A stretch of 64,000 nt of DNA from Ruminococcus sp. AF31-8BH. GTDB taxonomy: Bacteria; Bacillota; Clostridia; Lachnospirales; Lachnospiraceae. Location of the stretch: NCBI RefSeq assembly GCF_003460605.1, contig NZ_QTVN01000001.1, positions 62,001-126,000 of the forward strand, read 5' to 3'. Positions 15,675 through 25,300 of this stretch are shown piece by piece; positions within the stretch are counted from its first letter, which is position 1; every line of letters starts with the position of its first letter. Both the position numbers and the translations under genes were made by a program. The notes below the pieces were generated by a model. It saw only the letters and a list, made by a program, of their open reading frames with translations, was not told where the DNA came from and searched no databases.

Positions 15675-16664
15675 TTAATCTATCACATCATTCTGAAACC
15701 TTGACAAATGCTCATAGGGCAAGATCAACCTGCCGCGGAACAGTCCGCAGCCGTCGTTGATGAGACTGTTGTTGACGGCGGAGAACATGTTTACGTCCAG
15801 GTCGGCAAGTTCCAGCTGGAGAAGGCGCATGCCGCGTTCGTAGGCTTCATCGAAATAGACGCATTCCCCTTCCGGGATTACATCTCTTCGGGCGCGTTCA
15901 TCTTGCTGGCGTTTCTCGTAACCTAAATGGTTCGCCGGACCGATTTCCGCAATATCATCCATTTTCTGGGTACGCAACTGCACTTCCATATAGGACCTCG
16001 AGCTGTTATCGTAGAAAGTAATATGTAAGGACTGATAACCGTATTCACTGGTACCACAGATATAATCTCTGTAGTATGGCTTCACCTCTTCATCCAGCAA
16101 AGGTGATGTACTCAGCTTCACTCCCTGGGCAGACTCCGCAGTAAACCCTCTCTCTTCCAGGAATCCCGGAAGCACGTTTGCAATCTTATAAAGATAGCGG
16201 ATAGAAGCCTGCTCCTGGTCTTCTCCCGGTTTCAGATGACATCTTGGCAGACAGACTACAATCCTGTATGCAATAAAGTCACGGAAACAGCTCAGCTTGT
16301 TTTTCAGCTCAGACACAGGCGGATAGGTTCCATTTTCCCGGTAATAATTATAAATATATTCCACAATATACCCGTTAAATTTCTCTTCCGCCCGAATCAG
16401 GGATTTAATTCTTCCCTTAAAAGTAAACGCCAGAAACGGATATTCATGTGCCATATATTTATAAAATTCACGTATCTTCTGAGACTGAGCAGTCAGGAAA
16501 TCATTATGCTCCAGAAGTTCTGTAATCTGAAGCAGAAAGTTACTGTGTACCAGATCAATTTCATTATGGTTCTCCTTGGCCTCCCTGCGCAGATCCTCCG
16601 TATATTTCTGCAGAATCTTTAAAACCGTATCACCGGAATATAAATAATCGTTTAATGTAACCAT
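15675..16664 (-). CDS. RelA/SpoT-domain (p)ppGpp synthetase-like protein
   Basis: 329-residue cytoplasmic protein without HD hydrolase, TGS or ACT domains, so a small-alarmone-synthetase type. Synthetase motifs visible are FKGRIKSLIRAEEK, FRDFIAYRIVV, EYGYQSLHITFYD and MEVQLRTQKMDDIAE. It is longer than typical RelP/RelQ (about 210-240 residues), with extra N- and C-terminal segments, and is of a type seen in Lachnospiraceae. The start is ATG 16664 with GAGGTG 6 bases upstream; a GTG at 16673 overlaps that site. It is monocistronic, with its own promoter and terminator. Whether it is an active synthetase is not shown. Confidence 0.82.
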   Translation of the reverse strand: MVTLNDYLYSGDTVLKILQKYTEDLRREAKENHNEIDLVHSNFLLQITELLEHNDFLTAQSQKIREFYKYMAHEYPFLAFTFKGRIKSLIRAEEKFNGYIVEYIYNYYRENGTYPPVSELKNKLSCFRDFIAYRIVVCLPRCHLKPGEDQEQASIRYLYKIANVLPGFLEERGFTAESAQGVKLSTSPLLDEEVKPYYRDYICGTSEYGYQSLHITFYDNSSRSYMEVQLRTQKMDDIAEIGPANHLGYEKRQQDERARRDVIPEGECVYFDEAYERGMRLLQLELADLDVNMFSAVNNSLINDGCGLFRGRLILPYEHLSRFQNDVID

Positions 16665-16731
16665 ACTTGTCACCTCGCTCCAAAGAGCATACTTTCTCGT
16701 AAATTGTAATTACGCAAATTATTTTATACAT

Positions 16732-16759
16732 ATTCTAACAAACTTTCACAATTTAGCAA
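16732..16759 (-). promoter_or_regulatory. Promoter of the alarmone synthetase gene
   Basis: On the minus strand TTGCTA (16759-16754), 16 bases, TAGAAT (16737-16732), about 68 bases upstream of the start codon. Confidence 0.5.
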
Positions 16760-16784
16760 GAGAAAGTTTTCAATAGAATGCAAC

Positions 16785-16830
16785 AAAAAAGGCCAGTACT
16801 GGATCAGAATAATCTCCGTACTGGCCTTTT
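16785..16830 (-). terminator. Terminator of the GH78 gene
   Basis: AAAAGGCCAGTAC (16787-16799) pairs perfectly with GTACTGGCCTTTT (16818-16830). On the minus strand TTTTTTG follows. It lies about 140 bases beyond the GH78 stop. Confidence 0.8.
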
Positions 16831-16972
16831 CGCATACGGAATCTGGCAGCATTTTAAGATTCCGCATGTTCCGTATCATAATAAAATTGGAGGACTTTAT
16901 CTATGATAACAGTTATTGCATATATTTTATAAAACGCTTCAGTAAAAAGCATTTCATAACAATGATGATTGA

Positions 16973-19900
16973 TTATGCAGCAGTTACCGTTACATTGCCG
17001 TCTGCCACTTCAAAGTGGTAGGTTCCGGCAACTAATTCCATCTGCTGTGTTTCGATTGAATTGTGCTGTGCAGCACCCATTATGGTTACGCCGTCGCAGG
17101 CTGTTACGTCACCGGATACTGGCAGGTATAAGGTTGCGGAGGTGTTTGCAGGAACGGTTACATCGTAAGATGTCATCACACCGTCAGCTGCGGTCCAGCC
17201 GCTCTTGATGGTTCCATATACGGAATCATAGCTTCCCTTTGCCTCTGTGAAATCACCGCCAACAGTAGGCTGCAGGATAAAGTGCTGATATCCTGGCTGT
17301 AACTCATCAGCTTTGATTCCAAGCTGGTAAGCAACCATCCACTCATAAACTGCACCAAGTGAATAGTGGTTGAAGGAGTTCATGCTGTTGTTTCCGTTGA
17401 AGCCAAGCTCGTTGGTATATCCGTTCCAACGCTCCCAGATGCTGGTTGCGCCCTGAGTTACCGGATACAGCCAGGAAGCATAATCAGTAGACTCAAACAG
17501 CTTGTAAGCAGTGTCGTTCAAACCGTAATCGGAAAGTGCATTCAGCAGGTTTCCGGTTGCATTAAATCCAGTTGTCAGAGTATAAGGAACAATCGGCATT
17601 CCGTCACTGTCCTCACCAGATGCTTCTGCAATGGAAGCATTATAATTTTCCAGAACTTTTTCCAGATTCTCATCGCTTACTACATGGAAACGAAGAGGTG
17701 TTGCATAGGAAGCCTGGGTATCCTGGATCTCACCCTTGGTGTTCTTTGTTTTTCCGGTATCCGGGTCAATGAAGAATTCATTCCATGCTTCTCTTGCAGT
17801 TGCAGCTGCCTCACGATAGCTCTGTGCTTTTTCTGTATCACCCATAGCATCGGCAAGTACTGCTGCCTGATCCAGACAGTTAATATAAAGAACATTTCCA
17901 AGCATTACGCCGTCAGTGGGAATTCTGGAAAGGTGATCACAAAGTGTACCAGTCTCACCAGTCAGTCTTGCATCTTCCTGCTTATCACCGTTCTCATCCT
18001 TGTAGGTCATTGGAGTAGAAGCAAGGTGATCTACGTATGCATAAATGTTATCAATGTTGTCTTTTACAATGTCAAGTTTTCCTGTCTGCATATACAGGTT
18101 GTAAGGAATAGTTACAACCAGGCAGTTCCAGGTAATACCAAAGCTCTGTCCGTTGTGCGGGATCTTGTCATCTGCTTCCAGATCATAAGTTACAAATGCC
18201 GGGCAATACTGGGAAGACATTCCGGTCTCACCGCAGTCCGCGCGAACAGTATCCATCCACTGGCGCATGAAGTTGTAAGTATCGGCTACATAGGAACCAG
18301 ACAGTGCATAAATCTGCGCATCTCCGGTCCATCCCATACGCTCGTCACGCTGCGGGCAGTCTGTTGGAATGGAAATGTAGTTGCTGGTTGTGGAGTTTGT
18401 GATGTTTGTAAACAGCTGGTTGGTCAGCTCATTGGAGGACTCATACTCAGCGCTTGCATCCAGCGAGGAAAGTACCTGCATCTTGATGCAGTCTGCCGGA
18501 AGCTCCTCATCAAGGCCTGTGATCTCAATGTAACGATATCCGTGGAAGGTAAGATCCGGTGAAAATACGTTCTCGCCCTCTTTCATAGTATAGAAATCGG
18601 TTACCATCGCGGTACGGTAGTTCTCAACCATCAGCATTCCGTCAACGCCTTCGCTGGTGTACTCATCCAGCTCCGGATAAAGAATCTCAGCAAAACGAAC
18701 GGTTAAGGTCTCGCCTGGTTTTGCATACTCTTCAGGAATTGTGATAACCGGAACACCGGAAACATTTTCGCCCATGTCGTAGATATAGGAATCGGAGCCT
18801 TCTTTGGTTTCGCCAAGAGCTTCTTTTACATCATTGGTACGGATTACGTGAACCGGATCGTCATAGCGGGAAACCAGCTGATAATCTGCAAACTGTTTTC
18901 TTGTCTCGATTTCAGAGGAAGCTGTCCATGCAGAGTCATCATATCCAGCCTCTGTCCAGCCTTCTACTGCTGCCTCTTTGGTAGCGTCGTATCTTTCTCC
19001 CTGGAAAAGAGATGCCAGACGTACCGGGCCATCGTTGTAGTAGGTCCAGCTGCCGTCATCGGTTACAACGACGTCACTGGAGCCGTCTGTATAGTTGACA
19101 ACCAGTTTTGCCATAAGGGCTGGCTGATCGCCATAATAGTTATTATTCAGGCATTCAAATGTGGTCATTCCTGTCCACCAGCCCTCGCCAAGGATTGCAC
19201 CCATTGCGTTTTCCCCGGTCTGAAGGTAATCGGTAACGTCATAAGAGTTGTATGCCAGAATGGAATCGTACTCTGTGGAGCCTGGATTGAACCATTCATC
19301 TGGTGCCACTTCCTGTCCGTTAATATAGAAATCATAGATACCCTGTGCGGTCAGGTAAAGTCTTGCAGACTCGATCTCGGATTTTGCTTCGAAATCGGTA
19401 CGCACCATAGGTGCTGCCGCATAGGAGGGATCTGCATATCCAAGAACACCTGCGTCACCGCCATTTACAGTAATTGTATTTCCATCTACAGTTACGCCGT
19501 CCATTCCGTCAAAAATAGAATAGGTTGCACCGGTTTCTGCGTCCAGAAGGGTTCCGGTTGCATATCTTCCGCCGTTTTCAATTTTGTAATTTGTAAATGT
19601 GGCAGTGTCGCCTGCATTTGCTGCAAAACCTACGGAATTCAGGTTCGGGAATGTATTTCCATTTTCCATGGTATTAACCAGGATATCATCGCCCACTTTT
19701 GTACCGTCTACGGTAATAGTCAGTGTACTTGCGGTACAGAAGATGTTGATGGTGTGCGCTTCGTTTTTGTTCTTATCTGTAATCAGGGTATTCAGATCTT
19801 CGTCATCCTCAATGGTGAAAAATGGAGTGGACGGATCGTCATCTTTTGCATAGCCCATGCGGTAAGCATTGATCTTAGCTCCGCCGTTTGCATCAACACC

Positions 19901-20554
19901 GGACAGATCAAGCTCTACGCGAACGTAGTTCTCGCCTTCCTGCATTTCACTGTTGAATACCTTGTTTTCCAGACGGAAATCGTCTGCGCCAAGAATAAAG
20001 GAAGCTGCGTTGCTGCCTTCTGCTACCTGTACATCTGCGGTAATATTGAATACTGCCTTGGATGCGGCATCAAGCTGAAGTTCGCCTGCACCGATCCACT
20101 TCGCTCCATCCCAGGAAGCTGTGGAAGTATCCAACAGACCTGTTTCAAAGGTTGCATTCTCAGACTGGATGGTGTTGTCATTGTTGTCGGTTACGGTTAC
20201 CGTCCAGCTGTATTTTGTTGCCGGAGTCAGCCCGCTTCCTTCGTATTCAATCTCGTTGGATTTACTGCTTTCCACTACACCGGAATCCCATACTACATTT
20301 CCTTCCGGATCCTGTACTACGATCTGGTAAGATTTCTGGGCTGCGCCAATCTCTCCCGACTGCATCTGCCAGGAAAAAGCAGGCTGCTGGGCATCCACGC
20401 CAATTGGGTTGGTGCGTCCCTGGGTTTCCAGATTTACAATTGCGGTTTCTGCGAATGATTCGGCTGCCACATCTGCTGCCATCACACTCACCGGACCGTT
20501 TCCCACCATAAGGGTAACGCCCATGAATGCAGCGAGCACTCGTTTCATACTCAT
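16973..20554 (-). CDS. Secreted GH78 alpha-L-rhamnosidase
   Basis: 1193-residue exported enzyme releasing alpha-L-rhamnose from plant glycans or flavonoid glycosides. A signal peptide (about 1-26) precedes an N-terminal Ig-like bacterial rhamnosidase domain (NPIGVDAQQPAFSWQMQ). A LamG/concanavalin-like insert follows (about 160-330), then the Bac_rhamnosid_N module (ARLYLTAQGIYDFYINGQEVAPDEWFNPG). The (alpha/alpha)6 catalytic barrel has PTDCPQRDERMGWTGD, with DER at about 737-739 containing the general acid Glu, and NSFNHYSLGAVYEWM later. A C-terminal beta-sandwich finishes it. Start 20554: GAGGAGG sits 8 bases upstream, and an ATG at 20653 adds an implausible basic extension. A class B LytTR-type operator lies upstream. 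Confidence 0.93.
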   Translation of the reverse strand: MSMKRVLAAFMGVTLMVGNGPVSVMAADVAAESFAETAIVNLETQGRTNPIGVDAQQPAFSWQMQSGEIGAAQKSYQIVVQDPEGNVVWDSGVVESSKSNEIEYEGSGLTPATKYSWTVTVTDNNDNTIQSENATFETGLLDTSTASWDGAKWIGAGELQLDAASKAVFNITADVQVAEGSNAASFILGADDFRLENKVFNSEMQEGENYVRVELDLSGVDANGGAKINAYRMGYAKDDDPSTPFFTIEDDEDLNTLITDKNKNEAHTINIFCTASTLTITVDGTKVGDDILVNTMENGNTFPNLNSVGFAANAGDTATFTNYKIENGGRYATGTLLDAETGATYSIFDGMDGVTVDGNTITVNGGDAGVLGYADPSYAAAPMVRTDFEAKSEIESARLYLTAQGIYDFYINGQEVAPDEWFNPGSTEYDSILAYNSYDVTDYLQTGENAMGAILGEGWWTGMTTFECLNNNYYGDQPALMAKLVVNYTDGSSDVVVTDDGSWTYYNDGPVRLASLFQGERYDATKEAAVEGWTEAGYDDSAWTASSEIETRKQFADYQLVSRYDDPVHVIRTNDVKEALGETKEGSDSYIYDMGENVSGVPVITIPEEYAKPGETLTVRFAEILYPELDEYTSEGVDGMLMVENYRTAMVTDFYTMKEGENVFSPDLTFHGYRYIEITGLDEELPADCIKMQVLSSLDASAEYESSNELTNQLFTNITNSTTSNYISIPTDCPQRDERMGWTGDAQIYALSGSYVADTYNFMRQWMDTVRADCGETGMSSQYCPAFVTYDLEADDKIPHNGQSFGITWNCLVVTIPYNLYMQTGKLDIVKDNIDNIYAYVDHLASTPMTYKDENGDKQEDARLTGETGTLCDHLSRIPTDGVMLGNVLYINCLDQAAVLADAMGDTEKAQSYREAAATAREAWNEFFIDPDTGKTKNTKGEIQDTQASYATPLRFHVVSDENLEKVLENYNASIAEASGEDSDGMPIVPYTLTTGFNATGNLLNALSDYGLNDTAYKLFESTDYASWLYPVTQGATSIWERWNGYTNELGFNGNNSMNSFNHYSLGAVYEWMVAYQLGIKADELQPGYQHFILQPTVGGDFTEAKGSYDSVYGTIKSGWTAADGVMTSYDVTVPANTSATLYLPVSGDVTACDGVTIMGAAQHNSIETQQMELVAGTYHFEVADGNVTVTAA

Positions 20555-20691
20555 GAATTTTCCTCCTCGTTTTTGTGATACTTTGTTGCATACATTTTGC
20601 CTGCGCAGCCTTTTGGGAACTGCGCTTACATGTTCTTTTAGATGAGAGGGCACCCGTTATTTGGCTGTCTTTCTCATCTTATTTAGTTCGT

Positions 20692-20757
20692 ATTGTAGCA
20701 TTTTCACAGTGAAATGCTTATTTTATACGCAAAGTGCGCATATTTGTACGCAAACTG
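20692..20757 (-). promoter_or_regulatory. GH78 promoter with class B LytTR-type direct repeat
   Basis: Minus strand: CAGTTTGCG (20757-20749), 12 bases, CACTTTGCG (20736-20728), 30 bases, then -10 TACAAT (20697-20692). The -35 region is poor, which fits activator dependence. Repeat starts are 21 bp apart and TCAGTTTGC fits the published LytTR nonamer in 8 of 9 positions. The remaining sequence upstream to 20992 shows nothing else I can name. Confidence 0.6.
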
Positions 20758-20992
20758 AAATTTGACAGGAATTTTATATGTAAAATTTCACTATATTGTG
20801 TATTCAAAATATATCTAGTACATCGAAAATTAAGTATCTGCTATATTGACGCAGAATGATTTTCTCATATGCAAGGCGGAGGAATGAGGCGTAGCGGCGG
20901 CTACGGTGATTGACGACAACGCGGCATATGAAAAATCAGACCCTTTCAACCGATATCGCATAACCTTGCAGTTTTCTGACATAACCTTAAGC

Positions 20993-21029
20993 AAAAAAGG
21001 TACCTTTCTTTTTACAGAAAAGTACCTTT
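20993..21029 (-). terminator. Terminator of the DUF3990/DUF3791 operon
   Basis: AAAGGTAC (20996-21003) pairs with GTACCTTT (21022-21029), with further CTTT/AAAG pairing inside. On the minus strand TTTTTT follows. It lies 14 bases past the last stop codon of the operon. Confidence 0.75.
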
Positions 21030-21042
21030 CCCACTCTATCAA

Positions 21043-21252
21043 TTACCACGCAGTTTTACCTGTAGCAATCAGGCTATCGATGTCCATATATGCATTTTCA
21101 ATTGCTTCTGTATGATATATTTCATACATATTATACACAAAATCCGTAAGCTTCTTCTCATCCAGTATCCGCAGTACTTCAGCCGCAGTTGTTCCTTTAT
21201 ACTGTGCATAACTTTCCAGCAGATATGTGAAAAATCTAAATTCCTTACTCAA
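21043..21252 (-). CDS. DUF3791 domain small protein
   Basis: 69-residue protein (EFRFFTYLLESYAQYKGTTAAEVLRIL, then LTDFVYNMYEIYHTEAIENAY), matching the DUF3791 pattern often found beside DUF3990 genes. The start is TTG at 21252, overlapping the TGA of the preceding gene (TTGA), with GGGGGG about 8 bases upstream. It is the last gene of a tightly coupled three-gene unit and may be an antitoxin or accessory protein; function is inferred from context only. Confidence 0.72.
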   Translation of the reverse strand: MSKEFRFFTYLLESYAQYKGTTAAEVLRILDEKKLTDFVYNMYEIYHTEAIENAYMDIDSLIATGKTAW

Positions 21253-21503
21253 ATTTCATCCCCCCTCAAATAAAGAGAATTTCCAGGATCTCCAGTTGCT
21301 TCCTCCGCTTCCCAAATGTCATATACCGCCAGAGGACTGAAATACCATAGTTTCATATCATCATCTTCCAACATTTCATGAGTTTTAGAATTAAGGAATC
21401 TTCTAAGCGCTTCTGTCTGAGAAATTCCTCTGTTTTGAGCTATTAAAGCGGTTACTTCACAGTCAAAATTTTGAAGAATTGATGGCTTAGTTCTTTTTTC
21501 CAT
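21249..21503 (-). CDS. Small acidic protein between DUF3990 and DUF3791 genes
   Basis: 84-residue protein beginning [20 protein letters not shown]. The segment [29 protein letters not shown] resembles a ribbon or short helix DNA-binding antitoxin-like region, and the acidic C-terminus has [18 protein letters not shown]. The start at 21503 has GGAGGG 8 bases upstream; ATG at 21509 is closer than ideal. It overlaps the DUF3990 gene end by 17 bases and the DUF3791 start by 4. I do not recognise a named family with certainty; a regulator or antitoxin is plausible. Confidence 0.65.
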   Translation of the reverse strand: MEKRTKPSILQNFDCEVTALIAQNRGISQTEALRRFLNSKTHEMLEDDDMKLWYFSPLAVYDIWEAEEATGDPGNSLYLRGDEI

Positions 21504-21978
21504 ATTCATTTCCCTCCAGGTATTTTAATGCCGAAAGACCCTTCCAGGTCAAAAAAGCAAACTGATCTGCCAGTTTCTGCGGTTTCAGCAGGATTAATGC
21601 AGTTTCTTCATTTATAGTTCCTGCCATATAATCATTTATTACTGGCATTGTGTTATCATTTGCCACTGGCCCAATAACAATATCATATTTCGGTCCACTA
21701 TAAATAGCTTTTCTATTATCAGTTACATATCTCAGCCATTCAATATCTGGTGACTCAAATTTTAAAACTGACAAATTTTTAATTTTATCCTCATTAAATT
21801 CATAGCATGAAACAATAGGGGTTCCTTTTCTACGTCTAAGTGTTTGTGTCTTCGACCATTTTTCGGCCTGTTCTTTATTCGATGTTGTATAAAATCCAGC
21901 ACCAAAATCGAGTGTTCTGTTGGAAACAATAATCTTCGGTTCTCTTACTTCAACATTACTGCCGTGATACAATATCAT
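21487..21978 (-). CDS. DUF3990 protein, ADP-ribosyltransferase-like
   Basis: 163-residue protein with the DUF3990 hallmarks: [13 protein letters not shown] at the N-terminus (HGS in the first strand), [20 protein letters not shown] (the G-x-GFYxT...A..W element), and a downstream region [26 protein letters not shown]3990 is related to the ADP-ribosyltransferase fold, so it may modify a host molecule as a toxin. AGGGAG stands 7 bases upstream of the start. It leads a three-gene operon with its own promoter right beside the conjugative element. Toxin activity is inference. Confidence 0.78.
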   Translation of the reverse strand: MILYHGSNVEVREPKIIVSNRTLDFGAGFYTTSNKEQAEKWSKTQTLRRRKGTPIVSCYEFNEDKIKNLSVLKFESPDIEWLRYVTDNRKAIYSGPKYDIVIGPVANDNTMPVINDYMAGTINEETALILLKPQKLADQFAFLTWKGLSALKYLEGNEYGKKN

Positions 21979-22010
21979 GCTAAGGCTCCCTTCCTACACA
22001 ACTTTTTTCA

Positions 22011-22039
22011 AGTATAACATATCTGCCCAAACAGTACAA
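22011..22039 (-). promoter_or_regulatory. Promoter of the DUF3990 operon
   Basis: Minus strand TTGTAC (22039-22034), 17 bases, TATACT (22016-22011), 33 bases before the start codon. The left end of the conjugative element begins 25 bases upstream of its -35 box. Confidence 0.65.
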
Positions 22040-22064
22040 TTCCATCCATTTCTTCATTTTTTTC

Positions 22065-22093
22065 ATTAAAAACACAATAAAAATCTGATTATC
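22065..22093 (+). repeat. Left terminal inverted repeat of the conjugative element
   Basis: Runs from ATTAAAAACAC to AAATCTGATTATC. The last 10 bases TCTGATTATC recur inverted at the right end, and both arms begin ATTAAAAA. It is next to a T-run at 22057-22063. Confidence 0.65.
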
Positions 22094-22140
22094 CGCTAAA
22101 ACACAGTATCTATCAGCATTTTCAAGGAAACAAACACATC

Positions 22141-22162
22141 AATTTACTACTTATTTACTACC
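22141..22162 (+). other. Left integrase arm-binding repeats (DR2-like)
   Basis: AATTTACTACTTATTTACTA contains two TTTACTA(C) units 11 bases apart. The matching pair is at 47408-47432 near the right end. Tn916 integrase binds such repeats inside both ends with its N-terminal domain. Confidence 0.65.
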
Positions 22163-22351
22163 ATTGAATGAGCCTTGATACGCAAGTTTTCCTAGATATG
22201 CAAAGATATGGTACAGCACATCAGTATTGAAACAAGAAAAATTGAATAACTCATAGACTATGGAACGCCTAAAATGACGTTCCTTTTCTATTTTCAGCCG
22301 TTCATTATGGACGGTTATTTTATTACCAAAAATGAAAGGAGCATTAGATTT

Positions 22352-25300
22352 ATGAAAAAGATGTTAAAACGATTGTGTACGGGCTTCTTAGCTCTTGCAA
22401 CTGTCGTTACTGCTTTGCCGACTACACCCGTTCATGCAGAAAGTAAGCAATACTGGACGGAGTCAAAAGAGCGTGTCGGTATCGTTGAAAAAGTAATGAA
22501 TGACGGTTCGATTGGTTCTACCTTTAATGAGGGACATTTGACCGTTGAGGGCGAGGACGCTTACTGTATCGACATTAACACAGACTTTAAGAATGGCTAC
22601 AAGACCAGAGCTGACGCAAGCACCCGTATGAGTGCCGACCAGATAAGCGACGTTGCCTTATCTATCGAATATGTAAAACAGTACACAGACAGCCACAACG
22701 GAATAAGCAAAAACCACGCCTACCTTTTAAGACAGCTTGTTGTCTGGCAGAGATTAAGCGTACATCTTGGCTGGCAATGCGATAACGTGCGAGCTTCTTA
22801 TGATGAAATTCCAAAGGCAACGCAGGACGAAGTTTTCGCTGGTGCAAAAGCCTTTGTCAAAGAGAATAAAGGACGCTATGAATGTGGCGGTTATATCTAC
22901 TCTGGCGAGGGGCAGGAATTGGGACAATTCTGGGCGAAACTCAATGTTGGAAATGCGAAACTTCAAAAGACTTCCAGTAATACCAGCATTACAGACGGTA
23001 ACGGGAATTACTCTATCGCTGGTGCGACATACGGTGTCTTTGCTGATAAGGACTGCACGAAACAGCTTGCCACCCTTACGACTGATGAAAACGGAAATAC
23101 AGATGTCGTAGAGGTAACGGCTGACACAGTCTATATCAAGGAATTATCCGCACCAGCAGGATATAAGGTTGATACAAATATATATTCCTTAAAGGTTGAA
23201 GCTGGAAAGACAGCGACCTTGAACGTATCAGATACACCAAAGGTAACAGACACTTTGATTGAACTCTTCAAGATTGATATGGAAACACAGAAAGACAATC
23301 CGCAGGGGAACGCTTCTTTAGCAGGTGCGGAATTTACATGGAAGTATTATACTGGCTTCTACAATAAAGACAATCTCCCTGCCGAAGCTACAAGAACATG
23401 GGTTACAAAGACAATCGCCGAAACAGACAGCGACGGTACAATCCACTATGTTACAAAATTAGCGGACGCATACAAGGTATCTGGCGACAGTTTCTATATG
23501 CAGGACGGCAAAGCCGTTCTTCCACTTGGAACACTAACCGTAGAAGAAACAAAAGCTCCAAACGGTTACTTGCTGGACGGTGCATATATGCAGGCTGGCG
23601 ATAAGTCCGAACAGATTAAGGGCTTATATGTAACACAGATTACCGAGGACGGCGACCTTGCCGTATTGACTGGAAGTAACCAGTTTTCTGTATCAGACAA
23701 GGTTATCCGTGGCGGTGTGAAAATTCAGAAACGAGATTTAGAAACGGGCGATACAAAACCACAAGGAAGTGCCACTTTGAAAGATACTGCCTTTGACATC
23801 ATTTCCTTAAATGATAATGCGGTACTGGTTGAGGGCAAGCTATACAAGAAAAATGAAGTGGTAAAGACAATCCATACAGACATTGAGGGTGTCGCTTCTA
23901 CGTCTGCTGACCTTTTACCTTATGGAAAATTCCGTATCGTTGAGAGTGAAGCTCCAAACGGATATTTGACAGACGGTGCAAAACCGATTGATTTTGCAAT
24001 CACAGAGAATGGAAAAATCGTTGATTTAACCGACGAAGCCCATTCTATCTACAATCAGATTAAGCGTGGAGATATTGAGGGCGTAAAAATCGGAGCAGGC
24101 ACACACAAGCGTCTTGCTGATGTTCCCTTTAGGATCACAAGCAAGACAACGGGCGAAAGTCATGTTGTGGTAACTGATGATAACGGGCAATTCTCCACTT
24201 CTTCTGACTGGGCTTCTCATAAGCATAATACCAACGCAGGAAAGACCAGCGAGGACGGTGTATGGTTTGGAACTTCTAAACCAGACGACAGCAAAGGGGC
24301 GTTGCCTTATGATACCTACATCATTGAAGAAATGCGTTGCGATAGTAACAAAGGCTTTGAGCTTATCCCACCTTTTGAAATCGTGGTATCAAGAAATAAC
24401 CTTGTGATTGATTTAGGTACTTTGACTGATGAATACGAAAAAGAAATCTCTATCCATACCACAGCGACCAGTAAGGACGGCGAAAAGACAATCCTTGCAG
24501 GAAAAGAGGTAACAATCGTTGATACCGTCAAATTAGACGGACTTACAAAAGGCACAAAATATCAGCTCAAAGGCTGGCAGATGTTAAAGGAAGAAAACAC
24601 CGAGCTTCTTATCAATGGAAAGCGTGTAGAAAATGACTATACCTTTATCGCTGATGATGAAGCTATGAAAGTGGAAATTACTTATACATTCAATGCGTCC
24701 GAGCTTGGCGGTAAAAATCTGGTAACATTCGAGGAATTATACGATTTGAGCAATCCAGAAGAACCCGTAAAAGTTGCGGAACATAAAGACATTGAGGACG
24801 ACGGACAGACGGTACTTATCACAGAGCGTATCATCAAAATTCATACGACTGCTACCGATAAGGACGGCAACAAAGAGCTTGAAGCTGGAAAAGAGGTAAC
24901 AATCATTGATACCATAACCTTAGAGGGCTTAGAAGTCGGCACACAGTACAAACTTGTAGGCTGGCAGATGTTGAAAGAAGAAAATGCAGAGCTTCTTATC
25001 AATGGAAAACGTGTGGAAAGTGATTACACCTTTACCGCAGACAGCGAAACTATGAAAGCGGAAGTTGCCTTTACCTTTGACGCTACTTCTCTTGACGGCA
25101 AACAGCTTGTAACTTTTGAAGAATTGTACGATTTAAGCAATCCAGACGAGCCGAAGAAAGTTACCGAGCATAAAGACATTGACAACGAGGGACAGACGAT
25201 TACCTTTAAGGAAAAACCCGAAGTCCCAGAAGAACCAGAGAAACCCAAAACACCACAGACACCAGATACACCGCATAAAACAGACAGTCCAAAAACGGGC

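Noticed and set aside
17366..20458. Long open frames on the plus strand opposite the GH78 gene (about 400 and 536 codons)
   Set aside because: They are Cys- and Ile-rich, lack ribosome sites and known motifs, and mirror the codon pattern of the opposite gene.
20830..21042. 70-codon minus-strand frame between GH78 and the DUF3791 gene
   Set aside because: Overlaps the operon terminator and has no recognisable protein or ribosome site.
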